Of a stretch of DNA of 64,000 bases, positions 49,572 through 58,624 are shown in pieces. Origin of the DNA: Acidipropionibacterium virtanenii (GTDB lineage Bacteria; Actinomycetota; Actinomycetes; Propionibacteriales; Propionibacteriaceae); the NCBI RefSeq assembly GCF_003325455.1, contig NZ_CP025198.1, positions 496,001 to 560,000 of the forward strand, read 5' to 3'. The notes below the pieces were generated by a model that worked only from the letters and a program-made list of their open reading frames with translations, did not search any database and was not told where the DNA came from. Position 1 is the stretch's first letter. Each line of letters opens with the position of its first letter. The position numbers and the translations under genes are program-made.

Positions 49572-51050
49572 ATGAACGACTACGTCATCGGAATCGACAT
49601 CGGCACCGGCTCCACCAAGGGAATCCTCGCCGACACCCGGGGCACCGTCGTCGCGGAGACGCGACGGATGCACGACACCTCCTTCCCGAAGCCCGGATAT
49701 GCCGAGCACGACGCCGACGACATCTGGTGGGCCGACGTCATCAGCATCTGCCAGGAGTTCGCCGGCCGGCTCGATGGGCACCCGCTGGCCGGTCTCACCA
49801 TCTCCGGCATCGGGCCGGTCCTCCTGCCCACCGACGAGCACGGCCGCCCGCTGCGCCCGGCGATCCTCTACGGCGTCGACACCCGCTCGGCGCGCGAGAT
49901 CCTGGACCTCTCCGACCGGCTGGGCCGCGACTCCATCCTGCAGACCTGCGGTAACAACCTCACCTCCCAGTCCACCGGTCCCAAGGTGCTGTGGCTGCGT
50001 CGCAACGAGCCGGACATCTGGGCACGCACGAAGATGTACTTCATGGCGCACACCTACTGCGTCTACCACCTCACCGGCGCCTATGTGTTAGACCACCTGG
50101 CCGCCTCGATGTGCGACCCGCTGTACTCCCCGTTCACGCACGACTGGGTGCCGGGCTGGCTGGAACAGATCGCCCCCGGCCTCCAGATGCCCGAACTGAA
50201 ATGGTCCAACGAGGTGGCGGGGCACCTCACCGCCGACGCCGCCACCCTCACCGGGCTGCCCGAGGGCACCCCGGTCGCGGTGGGCTCGGTCGACGCCTTC
50301 GTCGAGGCCCTGTCGGTCGGGGTCTCCGAGCCCGGGCAGTGCATGCTCATGTACGGCTCGACGATGGTGGCGGTCAATATCTCCGACCGCGCCATGATCG
50401 GCCCCGACCTGTGGTCGTGCTCGGGACTTCTGGAGGGCACGACGAACCTGTCGGGAGGGATGTCCACCACCGGTTCACTCACCACGTGGGTGGGCGACCT
50501 CACCGGCGGCGGCTACGCCGAACTCACCGAGGAGGCCGCCAACGCCCTCCCCGGATCCAACGGTCTGATCTGCCTGCCCTACTTCTCCGGGGAGCGCTCG
50601 CCCATCGCCGATCCGGACGCCCGCGGCCTGCTGTGCGGCCTGACGCTGACCCACGGCCGCGCCGAGATCTACAGATCGGCCCTGGAGGCCACCGGCTACG
50701 GCTCCCGGCACCTGCTCGAGACGATGCGCGACGCCGGCTGCGACGCCCGCACATACGTCGCGGTTGGCGGGGGCACCACTGGCGGACTGTGGCCCCAGAT
50801 CATGAGCGACATCATCGGCATCACCCAGCAGATCCCGAAGGTGACGATCGGCGCGGCCTACGGCGACGCGCTGCTCGCTGCCATGGCCACCGATCATGCC
50901 GACACCGCCACCCGGTGGAACGAGATCGACCGGGAGGTCGCCCCGAACCCGGGCAACCAGGAACTCTACGACGAGTGCTTCCTGATCTACCGGGGCCTGT
51001 ACTCGGCCACCGCCAACTACATGCACGCCCTGGCCAACCTGCAGGTCTGA
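49572..51050 (+). CDS. FGGY-family carbohydrate kinase 1
   Basis: A 492-residue kinase. Phosphate motif VIGIDIGTGSTKGILAD; catalytic Asp region VAVGSVDAFVEALSVG; adenosine motif TYVAVGGGTTGGLWPQIMSDIIG; FGGY-type segment PYFSGERSPIADPDARGLLCGLTLTHGRAEIYRSALEATGYG. It phosphorylates a sugar or polyol with ATP. It follows the SorC gene by 73 bp with AAGGACGTG as ribosome site. Only about family-level similarity to the second kinase 34 bp downstream is seen, so the two probably act on different substrates. Confidence 0.92.
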   Translation: MNDYVIGIDIGTGSTKGILADTRGTVVAETRRMHDTSFPKPGYAEHDADDIWWADVISICQEFAGRLDGHPLAGLTISGIGPVLLPTDEHGRPLRPAILYGVDTRSAREILDLSDRLGRDSILQTCGNNLTSQSTGPKVLWLRRNEPDIWARTKMYFMAHTYCVYHLTGAYVLDHLAASMCDPLYSPFTHDWVPGWLEQIAPGLQMPELKWSNEVAGHLTADAATLTGLPEGTPVAVGSVDAFVEALSVGVSEPGQCMLMYGSTMVAVNISDRAMIGPDLWSCSGLLEGTTNLSGGMSTTGSLTTWVGDLTGGGYAELTEEAANALPGSNGLICLPYFSGERSPIADPDARGLLCGLTLTHGRAEIYRSALEATGYGSRHLLETMRDAGCDARTYVAVGGGTTGGLWPQIMSDIIGITQQIPKVTIGAAYGDALLAAMATDHADTATRWNEIDREVAPNPGNQELYDECFLIYRGLYSATANYMHALANLQV

Positions 51051-51084
51051 GCCGGCATCACCAACCACCTGCGAAGGAGCAGAT

Positions 51085-52611
51085 ATGAGCAGAGAAGTAG
51101 TCCTCGGTGTCGACGGAGGAACGACCGCCGTCAAGGCCGTGGCCTTCGACCTCGACGGCGAGATCATCACCAGCCACCACGAGTCCGTCCCCGTCCAGTA
51201 CGGCCGCCACGGCGAGGCCGAGCAGGACATGAACCTCATCTGGGAGGCGGTGGCCGATTGCATCCGCGCCGTCGCCGCCGTCCTGGAGCCCGACGACGTC
51301 GTGGTGTCCGTCGGACTGACCGGCCAGGGGGACGGCGCATGGCTGATCGATGACGCCGGGGAGCCCGTTCGCCCCGCCGCCACGTGGCTGGACGGCCGGG
51401 CCGGGCGGCGGGTCAACCAGTGGATGCGCGACGGACGAGCCGCGAAGGTGCTGGGGGTCACCGGCACCACCGTCTTCGGCGGCCTCTTCCCGGTGCTCAT
51501 GGAGGAGCTGCTGGAGGACGATCCCGAACGGGCCGCGCGCGCCACCACCCAGTTCAACTGCAAGGACTGGATCCGGTTCAAGCTCACCGGAGAGCGGCTC
51601 ACCGACTACACCGAGGCGTCCCGCTCCTACCTGGACGTTCGCGACGTCTCGGGCTTCTCCACCGACCTGGCCGAGCAGCTGGGCCAGCGCGAGCTCGTCG
51701 ACCTGCTGCCGGAGGTGCGGGCCGCCGACGCTCCCGGCGGGGTGCTGAGCGCTCAGGCCGCCGCACGGGTGGGGCTTCCCGCCGGCACCCCGGTGGGCAT
51801 GGGCATGATCGACGTCGCCGTCACTGGTATGGGTCTGGGGACCGTCGACGACGGGCAGGGCTGGCTCATCCTGGGCACCACCGGCTTCGTCGGCACCCTG
51901 CTGCCCTCGGTGGACCGCCGCCGCTCCCAGAACTCGATGGTGCTGGCCACCGGGCGCGGGCGTCAGGTGCTGGAGTTCATGGCGCCGATGACCGGGACCC
52001 CCAACCTCGACTGGATCCGCGACACCCTCGGCCTGTCCGGAGTGTCCTGGGCCGAGATCGAGCGCCGGGCCAGGGCCTCGCGGCCCGGCGCCAACGGCGT
52101 CGTCTACCTGCCCTACGCCTCCCCCGGCGGCGAGCGGGCGCCCTTCATCGACACCGCCGCCAGCGCCTCCTGGATGGGAATGTCGCTCACCACGACCCCC
52201 GACGACGTGCTGCGCAGCGTCTACGAGGGGGTGGCCTTCTCACTGGCCGACTGCGTGCGGACCCTCGACATGACAGGCAACCTGGTGGTCTCCGGGGGCG
52301 GGTTCCGCTCCGACCTGGTCTGCGAGATCCTCGCCGACGTCACCGGCCAGACGGTGGTGCGCCAGGACGCCCCGGAGGCCGGGGCGCGCGGGGCCGCAGT
52401 GCTGGCGCTGGTCTCGGCCGGCCGGTGCGCCGACCTGGAGGAGGCCTCCCGGGCGCTGGCCTGCCCGGTGGAGAGGTTCGAGCCCGACGCCGACCGCGGC
52501 CTGGTCTACCGCGCCACCAAGGCGGTCTACCTGCACGTCCGCGAGGCCATTCGGCCGGCCTGGCCGGTGATGCGCGGGCTGCGCGAGCAGGTCGGGGAGA
52601 ACGACTCATGA
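51085..52611 (+). CDS. FGGY-family carbohydrate kinase 2 (LyxK/EryA-like)
   Basis: A 508-residue kinase. VVLGVDGGTTAVKAVAFDLDGEI is the phosphate motif; VGLTGQGDGAWLIDDAGEPVRPAATWLDGRAGRRV is typical of L-xylulokinase/erythritol-kinase-like members; catalytic Asp in VGMGMIDVAVTGMGLG; PYASPGGERAPFIDTAASASWMGMS and VVSGGGFRSDLVCEILADVTG complete the actin-like core. The combination of a SorC regulator with this kind of kinase is seen in erythritol loci. It overlaps none of its neighbours but is clearly in the same operon. Confidence 0.91.
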   Translation: MSREVVLGVDGGTTAVKAVAFDLDGEIITSHHESVPVQYGRHGEAEQDMNLIWEAVADCIRAVAAVLEPDDVVVSVGLTGQGDGAWLIDDAGEPVRPAATWLDGRAGRRVNQWMRDGRAAKVLGVTGTTVFGGLFPVLMEELLEDDPERAARATTQFNCKDWIRFKLTGERLTDYTEASRSYLDVRDVSGFSTDLAEQLGQRELVDLLPEVRAADAPGGVLSAQAAARVGLPAGTPVGMGMIDVAVTGMGLGTVDDGQGWLILGTTGFVGTLLPSVDRRRSQNSMVLATGRGRQVLEFMAPMTGTPNLDWIRDTLGLSGVSWAEIERRARASRPGANGVVYLPYASPGGERAPFIDTAASASWMGMSLTTTPDDVLRSVYEGVAFSLADCVRTLDMTGNLVVSGGGFRSDLVCEILADVTGQTVVRQDAPEAGARGAAVLALVSAGRCADLEEASRALACPVERFEPDADRGLVYRATKAVYLHVREAIRPAWPVMRGLREQVGENDS

Positions 52612-52625
52612 CAGGAGAACAGGAC

Positions 52626-53663
52626 ATGGCACTCGACGTGCTGCTGGCCACCGACCATTTCGAGACCACCAGGGTGCTGGAACGCGCCCTGCTCGCCGAG
52701 CTCCCCGACGCCAGAATCTCGGCGATCTCCTCCGACTGGCCGATCACGCCGATGGCCGACATCGAGGAGGTCCACGAGGCTGCCGGCGACGTCGACGCGC
52801 TCATCGCGGCGCTGGAGGGCAAGCAGGTGTGCTTCAGCCACGCCTTCCCGGTGACCGAGCGGGTGCTGGACGCCTGTCCCCACCTGCGGCAGGTGACGAT
52901 CTGCCGGGGTGGCCCGGTCAACGTCAACCTGGAGGCCGCGACCCGCCACGGCGTCGCAGTGACCTTCGCCCCGGGGCGCAACGCCACCTCGACCGCCGAG
53001 CACACTGTGGCCATGATCATGGCCGCCGTCCGGCAGATCCCTGCCCACGACGAGCTGATGCGCTCGGGGGCCTGGGAGGGCGACGCCTACCGCTACGACC
53101 GGGTCGCCATGGAGATCCGCGGCAACGACGTCGGCGTCATCGGGTTGGGGGCGGTCGGATCGCGGGTGGCGGCGATCATGGCGGCCATGGGTGCCCGCGT
53201 GCACGTCTTTGACCCGTGGGCCGACCCGTCGCGGCTGGGGCCGGGGATGGAGCTGGTCGACACTATGGAGGAGCTGCTGGTCGCATCCCGGATCGTCACG
53301 ATCCACGCCCGGGTCACCGCCGAGAACCACCACATGATCGCGGCCCCCCAGATCGCGGCGATGCCGGAGGGCTCGGTCCTGGTGAACTGCGCGCGCGGCT
53401 CCCTGCTGGACTACGAGGCCGCCTGCGACGCGCTGGAGTCGGGCCATCTCTACGGCGCGGCCTTCGACTGCCTGCCCAGCGAGCCGCTGCCGGAGGGGTC
53501 CCGGTTGCTTACCGCGCCCAGGCTCGTCCTGACCCCCCACATCGGCGGCGCCTCGAAACAGGCCGCCGAACTCGCCGCCTCGATCGGGGCCGCCGACATC
53601 GCCGCCTTCGCCCGGGGCGAGCGACCCGTCCACCTGGCCAATCCCGAGGTGCTCGACAGCTGA
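52626..53663 (+). CDS. D-isomer-specific 2-hydroxyacid dehydrogenase (SerA/PdxB-like)
   Basis: A 345-residue NAD-dependent dehydrogenase. The ATG at 52626 has AGGAG at good spacing; an ATG at 52608 overlaps the kinase stop but has a poor site. Cofactor site VGVIGLGAVGSRVAAIMAAMGARVHVFDPW; catalytic Arg in VLVNCARGSLLDYEA, Glu in CLPSEPLP, His in LVLTPHIGGASKQA. It reduces or oxidises a 2-hydroxy/2-keto acid. In this operon it may handle an aldonate or a tetronate-like product of kinase and aldolase steps. Confidence 0.9.
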   Translation: MALDVLLATDHFETTRVLERALLAELPDARISAISSDWPITPMADIEEVHEAAGDVDALIAALEGKQVCFSHAFPVTERVLDACPHLRQVTICRGGPVNVNLEAATRHGVAVTFAPGRNATSTAEHTVAMIMAAVRQIPAHDELMRSGAWEGDAYRYDRVAMEIRGNDVGVIGLGAVGSRVAAIMAAMGARVHVFDPWADPSRLGPGMELVDTMEELLVASRIVTIHARVTAENHHMIAAPQIAAMPEGSVLVNCARGSLLDYEAACDALESGHLYGAAFDCLPSEPLPEGSRLLTAPRLVLTPHIGGASKQAAELAASIGAADIAAFARGERPVHLANPEVLDS

Positions 53664-53727
53664 ACCCCGCCCGCCCCGGTCATGGCAGATCGGAGCAGGC
53701 CCACCACACCTTCGAAGGAGTTGCATC

Positions 53728-54384
53728 ATGATGCTGGAAGCCGAGAGGCAGAGCGTCGTCGACGCATGCCATGTCATGCAGAACAAGGGGCTGGTCGTCG
53801 GGACCGCCGGAAATGTCTCGATCCGGGTCGACGACCTGGTCGTCATCTCACCCTCGGCGGTGCCCTATGAGGAGCTCACCGCCGCCGATGTCTGCGTCCA
53901 CCGGCTCGACGGCACCCCGGTCGAGGCGCGCCTCAAGCCCTCCTCGGAGCTGCCGCTCCACCTCAGCGTCTACCAGGCCACCGACGCTGGTGGGATCACC
54001 CATAACCACGCCCCGGCGTCCACCGCGATGGGCCTGGTCTGCGACGAGGTGCCCTGCTCGCACTACTACTCGGCGATGTTCGGCGGCCCGATCCGGGTGG
54101 CCCCCTACGCCGAGTTCGGCACCGACGACCTGGCCCGCAACGTCACCGAGGCACTGGCCGGCCGGAAGGGGGCGCTGATGAGCAACCATGGGGCGATCAC
54201 CACCGGCCCGACCCTCGCCAAGGCGCTGGATCTGCTGCCCTACCTCGAGTACATCTGCGAGGTGCAGCTGCGCGCCATGTCGACCGGCCGGCCGGTCAAG
54301 ACCCTGTCGGCCGAGCAGATGGCCGACGCCGGGATCGGGATCTCCGGCTACACCCCGGCAGCGCTGAACACCGACAAGTCATGA
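53728..54384 (+). CDS. Class II aldolase/adducin-family enzyme (L-fuculose-phosphate aldolase-like)
   Basis: A 218-residue zinc aldolase. GLVVGTAGNVSIRVDD gives the phosphate-binding loop, SSELPLHLSVYQ supplies the catalytic Glu, ITHNHAPASTAM the first metal His pair, and GALMSNHGAITTGPTLAKAL the last metal His. The start follows AAGGAG. It should cleave a sugar phosphate to glycolaldehyde phosphate/DHAP and an aldehyde, or act as an epimerase. It overlaps the aldo/keto reductase start by 4 nt. Confidence 0.91.
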   Translation: MMLEAERQSVVDACHVMQNKGLVVGTAGNVSIRVDDLVVISPSAVPYEELTAADVCVHRLDGTPVEARLKPSSELPLHLSVYQATDAGGITHNHAPASTAMGLVCDEVPCSHYYSAMFGGPIRVAPYAEFGTDDLARNVTEALAGRKGALMSNHGAITTGPTLAKALDLLPYLEYICEVQLRAMSTGRPVKTLSAEQMADAGIGISGYTPAALNTDKS

Positions 54385-55220
54385 CCCCGGCAGACACCGA
54401 CAGGGAACCCTTCCGGGTGCCGAGGATCTCCTTCGGCACCTGGCAACTCGACGACGACGCCGCGGCCCGCTGCGTGGCCGGAGCGCTGCGCGACGGCTAC
54501 CGGATGGTCGACACCGCCATGCGCTACCACAATGAGTACGGGGTCGGGCGGGGCGTCCGGGAGTCCGGGGTGCCCCGCGAGGAGATCACCGTCGTCACCA
54601 AGCTGAGGGCCGGGGACCAGGGAGCCCTACAGACCACCCGGGCCTTCCACGCCAGCCTGCGCAACCTCGGCCTGGACCGGATCGACCTCTACCTCATCCA
54701 CTGGCCGGTTCCGCGGCTCGACAAGTACATCGAGTCCTATCGGGAGATGATCGATCTGCGCAGGCAGGGGCTCGTAAAGGCGCTCGGCGTCTCGAACTTC
54801 CCACTTGCTCATCTCGACAGGCTGGCCGACGCCGTCGGCGAATATCCGGTCATCAACCAGTTCGAGATGCATCCGGGCTGGCCGCAGGCCGAACTGGTGG
54901 AGGGATGCCGGGAGCGCGGCGTCATCCCCCAGGGATGGGGGCCGCTGGGCCGGGGACAGTTGGACGCGGGCCGGGCGCTTCTGGAGGATCCGGTCCTGCG
55001 CCAGGTCGCCGAGGATCACCGCACCACCCCGGCATCGGTGTGCCTGGCCTGGATGGCCGGGCGCCGGGTGAGTTGCGTGGCGAAGTCCTCCCACCCGGAC
55101 CGATGGCGGGCCAATCTGGCCGCCGTCGGCATGACACTGAGTGACGAGGAGATCGCCCGGATCGACGCCGTGCCGCAATTCCGGTGCGGGAAGAACCCAC
55201 TGATCGACGAGGAGTACTGA
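54381..55220 (+). CDS. Aldo/keto reductase
   Basis: A 279-residue AKR. Active-site residues are visible: Asp and Tyr in MVDTAMRYHNEYGVG, Lys in EITVVTKLRAGD and His in DLYLIHWPVP. KALGVSNFPLAHLDRL and QFEMHPGWPQAELVEGCRERGVIPQGWGPLGRG follow as usual. It should reduce an aldehyde or ketose with NADPH, such as an aldolase product of this operon. It overlaps the class II aldolase by 4 nt and precedes the class I aldolase by 2 nt. Confidence 0.92.
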   Translation: MTPADTDREPFRVPRISFGTWQLDDDAAARCVAGALRDGYRMVDTAMRYHNEYGVGRGVRESGVPREEITVVTKLRAGDQGALQTTRAFHASLRNLGLDRIDLYLIHWPVPRLDKYIESYREMIDLRRQGLVKALGVSNFPLAHLDRLADAVGEYPVINQFEMHPGWPQAELVEGCRERGVIPQGWGPLGRGQLDAGRALLEDPVLRQVAEDHRTTPASVCLAWMAGRRVSCVAKSSHPDRWRANLAAVGMTLSDEEIARIDAVPQFRCGKNPLIDEEY

Positions 55221-55222
55221 CC

Positions 55223-56035
55223 ATGACCGACGGAGTGTCCATACGACTGGGACGACTGTTCGACCGGACGTCCAACAGATCGTTCATCGTGGCCTTCGAC
55301 CACGGAATGTCGCTTCCACTGGACCCCGCCCTGGGGAATCCGGTGAGGCTGCTGGAGCGCATCGCCGCCGGGAATCCCGACGGAATCCTGCTCAACAAGG
55401 GAATGCTCGCCCAGGCCGGGCACATCTTCGCCCGCCGAGGTGCCCCCGTTCCGGTGCTGCGCGCCGACTGGACGCCACTGGACGCCGCCATGAAACAGGA
55501 GCAGGGCGAGACCCATCGTGTCGTCGCCACCCCGTCCGAGGCCTTGGCGCTGGGAGCCGGAGCGGTGTGCACCTTCCTCATCGGACGTCCTCGGGCTGAG
55601 GGCATGTACTACGACAATGTGGAGGCGCTGGCCGGCTATCTCGAAGGGGCCCACCGGGCCGGGCTCCCGGTGATCGTCGAATGCACCCTGTGGGGGCTGC
55701 GCAACGAGAACCAGAAGGATCCGGCGCTGCTGGCCCAGGTGTGCCGCACCGCCGCCGAGCTCGGCGCTGACGCCGTCAAGACCGAATACGTCGGGGACCG
55801 GCGCGCCGAGGAGAAGATCATCGCCTGTGTGGGCGATATCCCCGTGCTCACCCTGGGCGGCGCGAAGGGAGATGACGACGCCGTGGCCCGGGCCGCGGGA
55901 GAGGCCATCGGCTCGGGAGCCCGGGGACTCATCTTCGGACGCAATGTGTGGCAGGCCGACGACATCGACTCCCGGCTGGCCACGTTCGCCCGGATCACGC
56001 ACTCCGGGGCGCCTTCGGAAAGGATCGAATCATGA
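55223..56035 (+). CDS. Class I aldolase of the DeoC/FbaB/LsrF group
   Basis: A 270-residue TIM-barrel protein. FIVAFDHGMSLPLDPALGNPVRLLERIAAGNPDGILLNKGMLAQAG matches the FbaB/LsrF N-terminus; the probable Schiff-base Lys is in LGADAVKTEYVGD; LTLGGAKGDDDAVARAAGEAIGSGARGLIFGRNVWQ is the phosphate-binding end. Members include FBP aldolase class IA, 2-amino-3,7-dideoxy-D-threo-hept-6-ulosonate synthase and the AI-2 thiolase LsrF. With SorC and FGGY proteins in the same operon a Lsr-like chemistry is one option; a sugar-phosphate aldolase is the other. Confidence 0.9.
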   Translation: MTDGVSIRLGRLFDRTSNRSFIVAFDHGMSLPLDPALGNPVRLLERIAAGNPDGILLNKGMLAQAGHIFARRGAPVPVLRADWTPLDAAMKQEQGETHRVVATPSEALALGAGAVCTFLIGRPRAEGMYYDNVEALAGYLEGAHRAGLPVIVECTLWGLRNENQKDPALLAQVCRTAAELGADAVKTEYVGDRRAEEKIIACVGDIPVLTLGGAKGDDDAVARAAGEAIGSGARGLIFGRNVWQADDIDSRLATFARITHSGAPSERIES

Positions 56036-57078
56036 GAGGCGCAGTCTTCCTCGGCCCGGGCGAGTTGGAGCTCCGGGAGATCCCGGACCCCCGTCCGGGC
56101 CCCGGCGACATCCTGCTGCGGACTGGGGCGAACACGGTGTGCGGCACCGACGTCCGCATCCTGCGTGGGGAGAAGTCCGCGGGGATCGACGTCGGCGTGG
56201 TCCTCGGCCATGAGATCTCCGGCCATGTCGTGGAGGTCGGTTCCGAGGTGACCGGATTCTCGGAGGGGGACCTGGTCGGCCTGGACCCGGCCGTCTCCTG
56301 CGGGGTGTGCCCGTACTGCGTCGCCCACCTGGAGCAGCTGTGCCTGGAACCGCGGATCTTCGGCTACCGCCTCAACGGCGGCCTGGCCGATTACGTCCTG
56401 GTGCCGGAGCTGGCGGTGCGACGCGGGTCGGCCTTCGTCGCCGATCCCGCGCTGAGCGCCGCGGAGGTCGCCCTGGCCGAGCCGCTGGGCTGCGTCCTCA
56501 ACGGGGCGCGGAACTACCGACCCGGGATCGGCACTACCGTGCTCATCATGGGGGCCGGGCCCATCGGGCTGCTTCACACCCAGATCAACCGGCTCGCCGG
56601 GGCGTCACGGATCATCGTCTCCGACGTCTCGGCCTCCAGGATGGAGGTGGCCCGGCAGCTCGGCGCCACCGACGTCGTCGACCCGAGCCGGACTGACATC
56701 GCCGAGTACTGCCGTGAGGTCACCGGCGGCCTGGGAGCCGACATCGCCGTGGTGTGCGTGGGGCGTCCGGCACTGGTCAATGACGCCCTGCGCTCGGTGC
56801 GCAAGAGGGGCCGGGTGAGTGCCTTCGCCGGATTCCCGAAGGGGGAGGCCGGGGCGGCGTCAATCGATCCGAACCTCATCCACTACGGGGAGATCGAGGT
56901 GTACGGGGCCTCCAATGCCGCACGCCAGCAGCATCAGCAGGCGCTGGACCTCATCGCCTCGGGTGCGGTGGATGTGAAATCGCTGGTGACCAACACCTTC
57001 GCGCTGGCCGACGTGAAGGAGGCCATCGAGTACTCGGCATCAGGAGCGGGGATCAAGGTGGCTGTGGTGCCGGACTGA
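56032..57078 (+). CDS. Zinc-dependent medium-chain alcohol dehydrogenase (sorbitol/L-threonine DH-like)
   Basis: A 348-residue MDR enzyme. Catalytic zinc ligands: Cys in NTVCGTDVRILRG, His-Glu in VVLGHEISGHVVEVGSEV. Structural zinc cysteines are in PAVSCGVCPYCVAHLEQLC. The NAD site is TVLIMGAGPIGLLHTQINRLAGASRIIVSD. It oxidises a secondary alcohol in a polyol or 3-hydroxy acid. It overlaps the class I aldolase by 4 nt and is the last intact gene of the operon. Confidence 0.92.
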   Translation: MRGAVFLGPGELELREIPDPRPGPGDILLRTGANTVCGTDVRILRGEKSAGIDVGVVLGHEISGHVVEVGSEVTGFSEGDLVGLDPAVSCGVCPYCVAHLEQLCLEPRIFGYRLNGGLADYVLVPELAVRRGSAFVADPALSAAEVALAEPLGCVLNGARNYRPGIGTTVLIMGAGPIGLLHTQINRLAGASRIIVSDVSASRMEVARQLGATDVVDPSRTDIAEYCREVTGGLGADIAVVCVGRPALVNDALRSVRKRGRVSAFAGFPKGEAGAASIDPNLIHYGEIEVYGASNAARQQHQQALDLIASGAVDVKSLVTNTFALADVKEAIEYSASGAGIKVAVVPD

Positions 57079-57097
57079 GGGCGTGGCCATTGAGGGC

Positions 57098-57310
57098 TCA
57101 CTCCGTGTCGTCGACCCCTGGGTAGTGGACGCCGATCTGCCGGCGGATCTCGTCGAGGGTCTCCATGAGGGCGATGGTCTGGTCGATGGGCTCGACCGGG
57201 CTTTCGGTGCGGCCCTCGCGGAGGTACCGCTCGGCGGCGAGGGCCCCGTACTGCGTGCCGCGGCCCGCTATCGGGGTGCGGTAGTCCTCCAGGATGGTGC
57301 TGATCCATGG
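57098..57310 (-). pseudogene. C-terminal remnant of a Gfo/Idh/MocA dehydrogenase
   Basis: Minus-strand reading EDYRTPIAGRGTQYGALAAERYLREGRTESPVEPIDQTIALMETLDEIRRQIGVHYPGVDDTE ends at 57098. The A-x-x-Y-x-R-E-G...ALMExxDEIRRQIGVxYPG wording is the usual end of MocA-family sugar dehydrogenases. The Rossmann half is absent and the 5' side is replaced by an alpha/beta-hydrolase remnant on the other strand. Confidence 0.6.
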
Positions 57311-57476
57311 CGGGTTCTGGCGTCCGCGGTATGACCGGGGACACTTGGCGTCGTTGGCGCAGCATGGCGCCGATGTGGGCCACTACGAGCTGATCGAGCC
57401 TGATTCGGGGGTCTTCGGGACGCTGGAGAAGAGCATCGAGGAGTGTTCCTCATCTGAATCTGACCGTAACCCATGA
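57294..57476 (+). pseudogene. Alpha/beta-hydrolase remnant with internal deletion
   Basis: MVLIHGGFWRPRYDRGHLASLAQ is the N-terminal HGGFWR oxyanion region of an alpha/beta hydrolase. It joins directly to GHYELIEPDSGVFGTLEKSIEE, which resembles the family's C-terminal catalytic-His region, so about 150 residues are missing. It cannot be active. Confidence 0.6.
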
Positions 57477-57558
57477 GGGCCCTGCGAGGAACGGCATCAC
57501 GCTGGGGGCTCGCCCGCGGTTATCGGGGGGAGTCGCTTCCTGTGGATATTCTGACGCC

Positions 57559-58584
57559 ATGTCGAGCGTCGAACCGGGCCATCAAAAGAGGCCGACAATC
57601 CGGGATGTGGCGGCAGCGGCCGGCGTCTCGAAATCCCTCGTGTCACGCGCGTTCGTGGATCCTGGCCGAGTGGGTGCAGAGAGTTTCCATCGCATCATGA
57701 GCACTGCGGAACACCTCGGGTTCCGGCCCAGTTGGTCGGCGCGCGCGCTGAACAGCTCCGACGGAGGGTTCATCGGCATTGTGATGTCAGATCTGTACTC
57801 CGCGGCCCTGGCTCCGATTGTCGTTGGCGCCTACCGGCAGCTCAGGGAATCGGGCCATGAAGTATTGCTGTCGACGGCCAGCCTGAGCCAGCCGGGCGCC
57901 GATCGCACTTTGGAAGAGGCCCAGGTCGCGTTCATCCATGACTTGCGGCCATCCAGCCTCCTGATCGTGGGCGCGGTGCGCGATATGCGCTCTCTGGGAC
58001 CGCTGGCTGCTCAGGTGCCCACTGTCGTCGCCGGATCCAGAGAGGTGGATCTGCCCGTCGCGGCCGAGGTGTTCACCGATGACGTGGCCGGAATGGATGA
58101 CGTCATCACACACCTGGTCGGGCTGGGGCATCGCGATATCGCACATATTGCTGGAATCGGCCGGGTGGGTGTGGCGCGAGCTGCCGCCTACGAGAAAGCT
58201 ATGGCCAGACATGGGCTGGGGGCTCACACGCATGTCGAATGGGGAGATTTCGAGGAGCACGCCGGATACCGCTCGACGCGAGAGTTCCTCGCGTCCGCCA
58301 GTCCTCCCACTGCGATCACGACTGCCGGCGACCCGGCTGCGGCCGGTGCTCTCGCCGCTGTACGCGAAGCTGGAGTGGATGTCGCGGTGGTTGGTTACGG
58401 CAACGCCCCACTCGCGGGTTACGGCCTGATCCAACTGACGACCGTCGATCCGGACAATCAGAAGATCGGTGCCGCCGCGGCATCGGCGCTCCTGGCGGCC
58501 CGACCGGGAGACGACGCCGCCCGACAGATCCGGATCAGGCCCCGGCTTGTGGTGCGGTCCTCCGCAGGGCGCTCACGGCCGTGA
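57559..58584 (+). CDS. LacI-family transcriptional regulator of the FAD-oxidoreductase module
   Basis: A 341-residue LacI/GalR regulator. DNA-binding domain at about 10-60 (RPTIRDVAAAAGVSKSLVSRAFVDPGRVGAESFHRIMSTAEHLGFRPSWSARALNSSDGGFIGIV). Effector domain with VFTDDVAGMDDVITHLVGLGHRDIAHIAG and AITTAGDPAAAGALAAVREAGVDVAVVGYGNAPLAGYGLIQLTTV. The C-terminus ends in a basic tail. The next gene's promoter, 41 nt downstream, carries two GGACCGGTCC palindromes, a good LacI-type target. Confidence 0.9.
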   Translation: MSSVEPGHQKRPTIRDVAAAAGVSKSLVSRAFVDPGRVGAESFHRIMSTAEHLGFRPSWSARALNSSDGGFIGIVMSDLYSAALAPIVVGAYRQLRESGHEVLLSTASLSQPGADRTLEEAQVAFIHDLRPSSLLIVGAVRDMRSLGPLAAQVPTVVAGSREVDLPVAAEVFTDDVAGMDDVITHLVGLGHRDIAHIAGIGRVGVARAAAYEKAMARHGLGAHTHVEWGDFEEHAGYRSTREFLASASPPTAITTAGDPAAAGALAAVREAGVDVAVVGYGNAPLAGYGLIQLTTVDPDNQKIGAAAASALLAARPGDDAARQIRIRPRLVVRSSAGRSRP

Positions 58585-58624
58585 CTTGCGGGAACGATTC
58601 GTCAGAGCACTTGATCGAAGGGTA

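Noticed and set aside
51384-52607. N-terminal extension of the 2-hydroxyacid dehydrogenase through the second kinase
   Set aside because: The extension is the kinase read in the wrong frame; a proper start with AGGAG is at 52626.
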